From contig AP018180.1 of the NCBI GenBank assembly GCA_002368155.1, forward strand, positions 4,657,014 through 4,721,013: a DNA stretch of 64,000 nt. Reading direction: 5' to 3'. Source of the DNA: Nostoc carneum NIES-2107 (GTDB lineage: Bacteria; Cyanobacteriota; Cyanobacteriia; Cyanobacteriales; Nostocaceae). Shown piece after piece: positions 18,579 through 25,742 of this stretch; the stretch's first letter is position 1; every line of letters begins with the position of its first letter. The notes under the pieces are model-generated. The model worked only from the letters and a program-made list of their open reading frames with translations. It was not told where the DNA came from and searched no databases. A program made the position numbers and the translations under genes.

Positions 18579-20093
18579 TCATTTTCTCAGATTATGTAAC
18601 AAATTTTCTGTCTGCTGTAGATTTACTAAAGTATTCGCGCATAAAATACCAGATGCAGCAACAGCTGGGACACCAATACCAGGGATGGTGCTATCACCAA
18701 CGCGATATAAACCCTGTATTGGCGTGTGCGTGCTAGGAAACATTCCCTGATCAGCAGCAATGGCTGGGCCATAGGTTCCGCGATATCTGCGGAGATAATG
18801 AGCATGGGTGAGGGGTGTGCCGATGAGTTCTATAACTACACGCTCTCGGATATCGGGGATAATGCGCTCTAAGGCGCGGTATAAAGGTTGTGCTTTCTGG
18901 CGTTTCTTGTCTGCATAATCTTGATTGCGTTCCCAGCCAGTGTAAGGTTCTAAGGTGTAAGCATGAACTACATGATGTCCCTCTGGCGCGAGTGTTGCAT
19001 CCCACACTGTGGGAATCGAAATCATGCAAGTATTGCCTGGAATTGTAATATCTTGATGGGAATCGTGGACTACTACATGATGTCCGGTTAAATTCTCTAA
19101 ACCATCCGCCTTGATACCTAAATGCAAATGCATAAAACTATCAACGGCTGGCGTATCTAAAGCTGCTTGGCGGAAACTTGCAGGTAAATCTTCGGGACGT
19201 AGCAAATGATTGTAAGTATCCCAAATACTCGCATTGGAAATGACAATTGGCGATCGCAAAATTGCACCTGTTGCTAACCGCACACCCACAACTTTGCTTG
19301 ATTCCACTAAGATTTGCTCGACGTGACATCCTAAACGCAGTTCTCCCCCCCAGCGTTCTAATCCTTTAACTAAAGCCTGAACAATTGCTGCACTTCCCCC
19401 AAGAGGATATTCCACCCCCGCACGGGAACGTTCGCCTAACATAAAAGCTACTTCTGGGGCAATTGTGCCATGAGCCTTCAACCCTGAAAGTAAAAAGCAT
19501 TCTAAATCAATTAGCCGCCTTACCCAAGGGTCTTTGACTGTTGCATCCATGACATTACCCGCTGAACTTTGCACCAGTGGTAAGTAAGGCAGCATTTTCA
19601 GCAATGATGGTAAGTAACTTTTTATTAATGTAAGCATTACTTGCCAATCTGAGCGTAACGCTAAAGTAGGAATACCCCGCATCGCCTCATACAAGCCTAA
19701 CAAGCGTGCTGTAAACTGTTGCAGTTCTCGCGCGCCTTGGGGTGTAACTCGCTCCACCTCCTGCCAATAACGTTCAGCATCGCTGTAAACTGCAATAGTC
19801 CCTTCAGGAAAATGGTAGTGTCCCAAAGGATCATAAGGTATAACTTGAATGGATTCACCAAGCACATCCAAAACTTGTTTGAGCGGATTTAAGCTTTGGG
19901 TATCACTCAGACCACAATAGAAAGAAGGGCCAGAATCAAATTCAAATCCCCGTCGTCTAAAACTATGAGCAGCACCACCCGCAATTGTATGGCTTTCGCA
20001 GACAATTACACGCTGACCATAACGAGCCAGTAAACCCGCAGTACACAAACCACCGATACCGCTACCAATTACAATGACATCACTATCTTGCAT
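18579..20093 (-). CDS. CrtISO/phytoene-desaturase-family FAD oxidoreductase
   Basis: A 504-residue flavoprotein with an N-terminal dinucleotide-binding motif (VIVIGSGIGGLCTAGLLA, about residues 6-23), an AGGAAHSF segment next to the flavin and the C-terminal GLYRVGDSTIPGIGVPA motif that closes the FAD site. This layout is that of carotene isomerase (CrtISO/CrtH) and related desaturases. Cyanobacteria often carry several paralogues, so the exact carotenoid or retinol-type substrate is uncertain. An in-frame start 10 codons upstream (20123) exists, but the family usually begins right before the first beta strand, so I use ATG 20093. It is divergent from the ABC gene at 20205. Confidence 0.75.
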   Translation of the reverse strand: MQDSDVIVIGSGIGGLCTAGLLARYGQRVIVCESHTIAGGAAHSFRRRGFEFDSGPSFYCGLSDTQSLNPLKQVLDVLGESIQVIPYDPLGHYHFPEGTIAVYSDAERYWQEVERVTPQGARELQQFTARLLGLYEAMRGIPTLALRSDWQVMLTLIKSYLPSLLKMLPYLPLVQSSAGNVMDATVKDPWVRRLIDLECFLLSGLKAHGTIAPEVAFMLGERSRAGVEYPLGGSAAIVQALVKGLERWGGELRLGCHVEQILVESSKVVGVRLATGAILRSPIVISNASIWDTYNHLLRPEDLPASFRQAALDTPAVDSFMHLHLGIKADGLENLTGHHVVVHDSHQDITIPGNTCMISIPTVWDATLAPEGHHVVHAYTLEPYTGWERNQDYADKKRQKAQPLYRALERIIPDIRERVVIELIGTPLTHAHYLRRYRGTYGPAIAADQGMFPSTHTPIQGLYRVGDSTIPGIGVPAVAASGILCANTLVNLQQTENLLHNLRK

Positions 20094-20110
20094 TTTTGCC
20101 GCTTCGCGGA

Positions 20111-20204
20111 GTCCAAAGTCCAAAGTCCAAAGTCCAGATTAACTTATTATGGCTCTTGACCCTTGACCCTTGACCCTTGACCTTTGACCTTTGACTTTTG
20201 ACCA
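20111..20204. repeat. STRR heptamers in a divergent promoter region
   Basis: Three to four GTCCAAA units (20111-20136) and about seven CTTGACC/TTTGACC units (20154-20203). The second block ends directly at the ATG of the ABC ATPase gene, so it occupies the place of the ribosome site and probably much of the promoter. Confidence 0.8.
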
Positions 20205-20987
20205 ATGACAGAACCATTAATTGAATTAAGAGGCGTGTCTAAGTCCTTTGGTAGTAACAAGGTTTTAGATCGTGTGGATTTAACAATACATCAGGGAGAA
20301 GCACTAGGAATTATTGGCCCTTCTGGGACTGGTAAATCTACAATTTTGCGGGTGATTGCGGGATTGCTACCTGTGGATGAAGGGGAGATATATGTCCGGG
20401 GAGTGCGGCGTACGGGTTTGATTGAGGATGCGGCTGATAATGTGGGGATTGGGATGGTATTTCAGCAAGCAGCTTTGTTTGATTCGCTGACAGTAGAAGA
20501 GAATGTGGGGTTTTTACTGTATCAGAATTCCAAAATAGCGCGATCGCGCATTCGCCAACTGGTGAATACAAAATTGGAAATGGTAGGTTTACCGGGAATT
20601 GGTGAACTTTATCCATCGGAACTTTCTGGGGGTATGCGGAAACGCGTGAGTTTTGCGCGTGCAATTATGTCTAACCCCGAAAGCGATCAGCAGGGGCCAG
20701 AACTGTTACTCTACGATGAACCAACAGCCGGACTCGACCCCATTGCTTCCACAGTCATCGAAGATTTAATTCGTCATTTGCAATGTTCACAAGGAGTTTG
20801 TAGCACTTATGCTATTGTCACCCATCAAGACAGCACAATTCGTCGTACCGCTGATAGAGTGATTTTTCTCTATCAAGGTAGAGTGCAGTGGCAGGGTACA
20901 GTTGATGAAATAGATAGCACAGACCATCCATTGATTAGACAATTTATGAGTGGAAGTGTGCAAGGCCCAATTCAGGTCGTCGGCTAG
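20205..20987 (+). CDS. ABC transporter ATPase of the MlaF/TGD3 lipid-transport type
   Basis: A 260-residue ATPase with Walker A GPSGTGKST (about residues 38-46), signature LSGGMRKRVSFARA (about 139-152), Walker B LLLYDEPTAGLDP (about 168-180) and switch VTHQD. The match to MlaF, and the MCE gene starting 18 bases after its stop, place it in a phospholipid trafficking system between membranes, like Mla of Gram-negatives or TGD1-2-3 of chloroplasts. The permease (MlaE/TGD1) is not in the window and must be encoded elsewhere. The repeat directly before the ATG leaves no clear ribosome site. Confidence 0.85.
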   Translation: MTEPLIELRGVSKSFGSNKVLDRVDLTIHQGEALGIIGPSGTGKSTILRVIAGLLPVDEGEIYVRGVRRTGLIEDAADNVGIGMVFQQAALFDSLTVEENVGFLLYQNSKIARSRIRQLVNTKLEMVGLPGIGELYPSELSGGMRKRVSFARAIMSNPESDQQGPELLLYDEPTAGLDPIASTVIEDLIRHLQCSQGVCSTYAIVTHQDSTIRRTADRVIFLYQGRVQWQGTVDEIDSTDHPLIRQFMSGSVQGPIQVVG

Positions 20988-21004
20988 ATGGATGGAGGAA
21001 AAAT

Positions 21005-22441
21005 ATGCGATCGCGAACATTTAGAGAAGGTTCTGTAGGGCTGTTGATCCTAATGGGAGTGGGAGCATTTGGATTAATAGTCATCTGGTTGAATCGCGTT
21101 AGCACTAGTCGCGGTTCATACAAGGCAATTGTGGAATTTGCGAATGCGGGCGGGATGCAAAAAGGCGCAACAGTCCGCTACCGTGGCGTAAAAGTGGGCA
21201 ATATCTCCGCAATTCGACCAGGGCCAAATAACATTGAAGTAGAAATTGAAATTCCCCAAGCTGATTTAATTATTCCTAGTAATGTAGTAGTTGAAGCCAA
21301 TCAAAGTGGACTGATTAGCGAAAGTATCATTGATATCACCCCTAAAGCTGCTTTACCTGCTGGGGTGATTGTTGCTAAACCACGAGATAAAAATTGTGAT
21401 CCTCAACTAATTATTTGCAATGGTTCACGGCTAAAAGGTCAAGTTGGTATCAGTGTTGATGAACTGATTCGCAGCTCAACTGAGTTGGCGACTGTATATA
21501 ATAACCCCAAATTTTATAGTAATGTTAACAGGCTATTAGAAAGCTCCACCGCCGCCGCCACTAGCTTGACTTCTTTGAGCCGCGACCTTAGGGTTTTATC
21601 TAGAAGCGCTCAAGGTCAACTAAGCACATTTGGTGCTACAGCTACCTCTGTACAACGGGCGACTAATCAATTAACCGCATCTAGTACGAAAACAGTCAAT
21701 CAACTAGGTTCAGCCGCCACCCAATTTAGTTTAACTGCAAGTCAAGCCAGTCGGCTGTTAACTAACTTAGATAATTTAGTCACTAACAACCGTTCTTCAC
21801 TGGTTGCGGCTTTAAATAATATCACTGAAACCAGCAACGCTTTACGCACTACAGTTAGCGGCTTATCACCTGCAGTTAATCGCTTAACTCAAGGAGAAGT
21901 AATCAGAAATTTAGAAACTCTTTCAGCAAATGCAGCACAAGCATCAGCTAATTTACGCGATGCAACCAAGAGTTTAAACGACCCCAAAAACACTGTATTA
22001 CTACAACAAACTCTCGATTCTGCGAGAGCAACTTTTGAGAATACTCAAAAAATTACTGCTGATTTAGACGAGTTAACAGGCGATCCCACTTTTAGAAGTA
22101 ATCTGCGACAATTGGTCAATGGTTTGAGTAACTTAGTATCTTCCACCGACCAAATGCAACAGCAAGTAGAGGTGGCTGCTACTCTAGATTCACTCAAAGC
22201 ATCAATTAATAAACCAGGTGATAAACCCGGTAATCAACCTAATCTTGTACTGGCGACTCCAACCGTAAAACCAGAGGCGATCACTATTAATCCTTTACCT
22301 ACCACTGTTAAAAGTGCAGACAAACACTTCCCATCAGCTGTAACTATAACTACGCCAGAATCATCTTCAGAAAAGTTATTACAACAACTCAGACAGTATC
22401 AAAAGCAGCGGGAAGAAGAGAAGATAGAGGCGAGGAATTAG
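21005..22441 (+). CDS. MCE-domain (MlaD/TGD2-like) lipid-transport protein
   Basis: A 478-residue protein. It has an N-terminal membrane anchor (about residues 10-30, VGLLILMGVGAFGLIVIWL), an MCE domain (about 40-115, with RYRGVKVGNI), a long Ser/Thr/Ala/Asn-rich helical region (about 155-400) and a proline-rich polar tail. MlaD-type proteins bind and pass lipids. The long helical part is typical of cyanobacterial members and may span the periplasm. It follows the ATPase gene by 17 bases with GGAGGAAA before the ATG, so the two form an operon. Confidence 0.88.
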   Translation: MRSRTFREGSVGLLILMGVGAFGLIVIWLNRVSTSRGSYKAIVEFANAGGMQKGATVRYRGVKVGNISAIRPGPNNIEVEIEIPQADLIIPSNVVVEANQSGLISESIIDITPKAALPAGVIVAKPRDKNCDPQLIICNGSRLKGQVGISVDELIRSSTELATVYNNPKFYSNVNRLLESSTAAATSLTSLSRDLRVLSRSAQGQLSTFGATATSVQRATNQLTASSTKTVNQLGSAATQFSLTASQASRLLTNLDNLVTNNRSSLVAALNNITETSNALRTTVSGLSPAVNRLTQGEVIRNLETLSANAAQASANLRDATKSLNDPKNTVLLQQTLDSARATFENTQKITADLDELTGDPTFRSNLRQLVNGLSNLVSSTDQMQQQVEVAATLDSLKASINKPGDKPGNQPNLVLATPTVKPEAITINPLPTTVKSADKHFPSAVTITTPESSSEKLLQQLRQYQKQREEEKIEARN

Positions 22442-22442
22442 G

Positions 22443-22481
22443 AATTAGGGATTGGGGACTGGGGACTGGGGACTGGGGATA
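22443..22481. repeat. STRR heptamers (GGGGACT)
   Basis: Four or more GGGGACT/GGGGATT heptamers directly after the MCE stop codon. They are the complement of the CCCCAGT heptamers at 8177-8229. Confidence 0.8.
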
Positions 22482-22507
22482 AGGGACAATAACTTTTAAC
22501 TTTTGAG

Positions 22508-22569
22508 TAAAGACGCGATGAATCGCGTCTCTGCAATTCTTGTACAGACGCGATTCATCGCGTCTCTCC
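22508..22569. repeat. Paired GACGCGAT palindromic repeats
   Basis: Two copies of an inverted repeat with arms AGACGCGAT and ATCGCGTCT, at 22510-22531 and 22547-22567. One further copy lies at 34154-34174. It is a common dispersed cyanobacterial palindrome. The second copy lies about 12 bases before the next ATG, so it may form a hairpin in that leader. Confidence 0.7.
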
Positions 22570-22581
22570 AACCCTTAACTT

Positions 22582-23637
22582 ATGAAAGATAATCAAAATT
22601 TTTTCCTGCGTAATATTTGGTACTATGCATTGCCTAGCGATCGCCTGAAGCCTGGTAAGATGATTGCCCGTACTTTTTTGGAAGAACCAGTATTACTATG
22701 TCGTACCCTTGAGGGTAAGGTGTTTGCGGTGCGGGATATTTGTCCCCATCGTGGTATACCTTTAAGCTGCGGTCGCTTTGATGGGCAAGAAGTAGAATGC
22801 TGTTATCATGGTTGGCGTTTTGATCATGGGGGGCGTTGTACTGTCATTCCTTCTTTAACTGAAGGACAAGACGTAGATTTAAACCGCTACAATGTTGAAT
22901 CTTACGAAGTGCGGGAAACTCAGGGTAATATCTGGATATATATGCCAGAACCAGGAAAATCTCAAGGTTCGCCTTCAGATATGGAAATTCCTGTGATTCC
23001 CGGTTTTGGCGATCGCCCGCCGCAGTTAGTTGAGGTAATGCGGTTTCCCTGTTTTGTCGATCATGCAATCTTAGGTTTGATGGATCCCGCCCATTCGCCT
23101 TATGTGCATCGCGTCTGGTGGTGGCGTTCTGGACAACTACACGACGAAATTAAGCAATTTGACCCTTCACCTTATGGGTTTACCATGCGTAAACACCAAT
23201 TACCCGCGAATACAGGTTCAGCTTATAAATTCATCGGCGGCGGAATTCCCGAAACCGAAATTTCTTTCCGCATCCCCGGAGTGAGAATCGAAAACACCAC
23301 AACCGCCAAGCATCAAGTTTGCAACTTGACAGCAATTACACCAATTTCGGAAACAGAATGCGAAGTGAATTTTGCCTTTTATTGGACAGTTCCTTGGGCT
23401 GGATTTGCCAAGCCGTTAATTCGTCTATTTACACGCGCCTTTCTTGACCAAGACCGCAGAGTAGTTGAAAAGCAGCAAATTGGTTTAAAACACGATCCGG
23501 TACTGCGATTAATTAAAGATTCCGATGTACAGGCGCAATGGTATTACCAATTAAAGCGCGAGTATGCCCGTTCTTTGGCTGAAAATCGTCCCTTTACCAA
23601 TCCGGTGAAGAGTCAGCTGTTGCACTGGCGGGCTTAA
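22582..23637 (+). CDS. Rieske [2Fe-2S] aromatic-ring-type oxygenase, alpha subunit
   Basis: A 351-residue oxygenase. The Rieske ligands are C54/H56 (CPHRG) and C73/H76 (CCYHGW). The mononuclear iron motif is DHAILGLMDPAHSPYVH (about residues 156-172). It lacks the C-terminal CxxC and membrane segment of the gene at 1431, so it is the soluble vanillate-demethylase-like type. Neither the reductase partner nor the substrate is evident. It follows the MCE gene by 140 bases filled with repeats, so co-transcription is possible but unproven. Confidence 0.82.
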   Translation: MKDNQNFFLRNIWYYALPSDRLKPGKMIARTFLEEPVLLCRTLEGKVFAVRDICPHRGIPLSCGRFDGQEVECCYHGWRFDHGGRCTVIPSLTEGQDVDLNRYNVESYEVRETQGNIWIYMPEPGKSQGSPSDMEIPVIPGFGDRPPQLVEVMRFPCFVDHAILGLMDPAHSPYVHRVWWWRSGQLHDEIKQFDPSPYGFTMRKHQLPANTGSAYKFIGGGIPETEISFRIPGVRIENTTTAKHQVCNLTAITPISETECEVNFAFYWTVPWAGFAKPLIRLFTRAFLDQDRRVVEKQQIGLKHDPVLRLIKDSDVQAQWYYQLKREYARSLAENRPFTNPVKSQLLHWRA

Positions 23638-23766
23638 TTTGGTGTTGAGTTTAAGGATAGCGCATTAAGCGTGCAGGGGGGCAGGGGAGCCAGCGCCGTG
23701 GGCGGGTTTCCCGACTTGAGGCGACTGGCGTGGCAGGGAGCAAGGGAGAGAAAGATTATCCTTGAT

Positions 23767-24012
23767 TGTATCGGGATACATTGTTAATGCATGGGTTTAC
23801 ATTGGCAATGTATCGGGATGCATTGTTAATGTATGGGTTTACATTGGCAATGTATCGGGTCACATTGTTAATGTATAGGGTTACATTGGCAATGCATCGG
23901 GTCGCATTGTTAATGTATGGGGTTACATTGGCAATGCATCGGGTCGCATTGTTAATGTATGGGGTTACATTGGCAATGCATCGGGTCGCATTGTTAATGC
24001 GTGGGCTGGCAA
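23767..24012. repeat. Tandem array, 42-bp unit made of two 21-bp halves
   Basis: Five full 42-bp copies start at 23767, 23809, 23851, 23893 and 23935, then a shortened copy at 23977-24012. Copies four and five are identical. Each copy splits into two related 21-mers (TGYATSGGK...CATTGKYAA). Unit junctions create small palindromes such as CATTGGCAATG. There are no spacers, so it is not a CRISPR array. Confidence 0.9.
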
Positions 24013-24079
24013 AGATAATTCATGAGTGCGATCGCCTAAAATTTTGTTATGGGAAAATCCTCTGGCAAGTCGTAAGTTA

Positions 24080-24332
24080 GAGACCATTTATAAAGTAAAT
24101 CTTAAGCAGGGGAGTCACTGCGTTGCGCGGGTTCCCCGCGTTGTAGCAAGTGGCGTTGTGTTACGGCTATGTAAAGAATTTGGGGCTTAGTGACAATTAA
24201 ATTTAGCCGTAACGCACCGCCGCATCGATGGTGCGTTAGGCGCTAAAATAATGCTTCTGCGACAAATCATATTGGAAATCAGCGCCTAACACACCCTACA
24301 TTAATTTTATTTTTACTTTATAAATAACCTCT
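24080..24332. repeat. MITE-like element with terminal inverted repeats
   Basis: About 253 bases. The left end GAGACCATTTATAAAGTAAA is mirrored by the right end, which read in reverse is GAGGTTATTTATAAAGTAAA. Inside is a nested inverted repeat (GGTGCGTTAGGCGC, with a near-complement at about 24279-24297). It has no ORF. A divergent full copy is at 16361-16643 and an inner fragment at 10833-10912. Confidence 0.7.
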
Positions 24333-24389
24333 TATTTGTGAGAAACTACAAATGAAAAATCTCACTAGACTAAATTAGTATCAATAACT

Positions 24390-25742
24390 ATGAGTATATC
24401 TAATAATCAACTGGCTAATACTCTCAAAAAAGCTTTTCAAGTTTGTACTTTAGAACCCTTGGAAGGTGACGACATCGAAAAATATTATGTTGATTTATCA
24501 GCAGTACGCAAAACCTCAGCCGTTGATAGCGTTAGTACTATTTTAGATTTTCAAGAACCAGCAGATTTTAGCACTATTTTATTTACTGGTCATCGTGGCT
24601 GTGGCAAAAGTACCGAGTTAAAGCGCATTCAAAAGCTTTGGGAAAAAAGTTATCATGTGATTTATTTAGAAGTCAATGAAGAAACAGATATTAATGATGC
24701 CAGCTATACAGATTTATATTTAATTGTGATTAAGCAAGTAGAATTTGAATTGAGAAAATTAGGTTTAAATTTTGACGAAAAGCTATTACATAACTTTGAA
24801 GAATGGTTTAAGGATATTACACAAGAAACAGAAGAAACTGTAGAGAAATCGGTCAGCATTGAAGGAGAAGCCACACTGAAGCCTGAAGCGCCATTTATTG
24901 CGAAATTAATGGTGAAATTGCTGGCACAAATTAAAGGTTCTGATAAACAAAAAACTACGATTCGCCAAACTTTAGAAAAAGACTTGTCTCGCCTGAAGGC
25001 AGATATTAATTTATTGCTAGGTGATGCTTACGTTAAACTGAGAAAAAAATACCCAGATTATAAAGGTCTGCTAATTATATTTGACAATCTAGATCGAGTG
25101 CCACCAGCAGTTGCTAACCATTTATTTTTTGATTACGCGGCTCAGTTGCAGGAATTACACTGTACCATTATTTATACAGTGCCAATTTCTATTTTGTGTT
25201 CGCCTAAAAACCCCTTGGCGTTGTTTGATGGTAATCCCCATATTGTGCCAATGGTGAATATATATGAATTGGAACGGAAGACTTGCGATTTAAAGTGCAA
25301 TCAAGCTGGACTAGATGCAACAGCAAGTTTAATAGAAAAGCGCGTAGATATTGCTGCTGTATTTGAATCTCGCCAAGAATTGCTAGAATTAGCCAAAGCT
25401 AGTGGTGGTCATGTGCGCCAATTAATGCAAATGATGCGGACTGCTTGTCAAACTGCTAGTACACGCAAGCATCCTAAAATTACGGCTGAAGATGTCACCT
25501 ATGCTATCAAGCAGCAGCAATTTAGCTTTGAAAGATTTATCCCTGAAGAACATTATTTATATTTAGCTCAGGTATGTATCACAAAAGATGTCAGTAAAGA
25601 TGATATTGGTCAGTTGATGTTATTTAATACCTCAGTTTTAGAATATAACGGCAATCAAAGGTGGAACTACCCCAATCCAGTGGTGAAGCAAAATGAATTC
25701 TTCAAAAAAGCACTTGAATCAGCAATTGCAGGACAACCATAA
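24390..25742 (+). CDS. AAA/STAND-like ATPase paired with a TPR protein
   Basis: A 450-residue P-loop ATPase. Walker A is GHRGCGKST (residues 67-75) and a Walker B-like GLLIIFDNLDR lies at about 226-236. A charged insertion (about 148-205) separates them, and a helical region follows that resembles the lid and winged-helix part of ORC/STAND ATPases (ASGGHVRQLMQMM, about 335-347). The next gene overlaps it by 50 bases, so the two are translationally coupled and probably work together. I do not recognise a named family. A signalling or defence switch is conceivable by analogy but not shown. Confidence 0.7.
   Translation: MSISNNQLANTLKKAFQVCTLEPLEGDDIEKYYVDLSAVRKTSAVDSVSTILDFQEPADFSTILFTGHRGCGKSTELKRIQKLWEKSYHVIYLEVNEETDINDASYTDLYLIVIKQVEFELRKLGLNFDEKLLHNFEEWFKDITQETEETVEKSVSIEGEATLKPEAPFIAKLMVKLLAQIKGSDKQKTTIRQTLEKDLSRLKADINLLLGDAYVKLRKKYPDYKGLLIIFDNLDRVPPAVANHLFFDYAAQLQELHCTIIYTVPISILCSPKNPLALFDGNPHIVPMVNIYELERKTCDLKCNQAGLDATASLIEKRVDIAAVFESRQELLELAKASGGHVRQLMQMMRTACQTASTRKHPKITAEDVTYAIKQQQFSFERFIPEEHYLYLAQVCITKDVSKDDIGQLMLFNTSVLEYNGNQRWNYPNPVVKQNEFFKKALESAIAGQP

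Larger units (their letters stand above)
23638..24389. other. Repeat-filled intergenic region
   Basis: Holds a GC-rich dispersed repeat (about 23672-23745), the 42-bp tandem array (23767-24012) and the MITE-like element (24080-24332). The open frame over the array is a by-product of its period of 14 codons. The promoter for the AAA/TPR pair must lie within or just after these repeats. Confidence 0.6.

Noticed and set aside
18751-19329. Minus-strand ORFs within the CrtISO-like gene in another frame
   Set aside because: Shadow frames of a well-supported gene, rich in Cys, Ser and Arg, without starts or homology.
23767-24012. Possible CRISPR array
   Set aside because: Repeats are directly tandem with no unique spacers and no cas genes are nearby.
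23766-24080. Open frame of 104 codons with MYRDTLLMHGFTLA-like repeats
   Set aside because: The frame stays open only because the 42-bp tandem unit is divisible by three and lacks stops. No ribosome site, no plausible protein.
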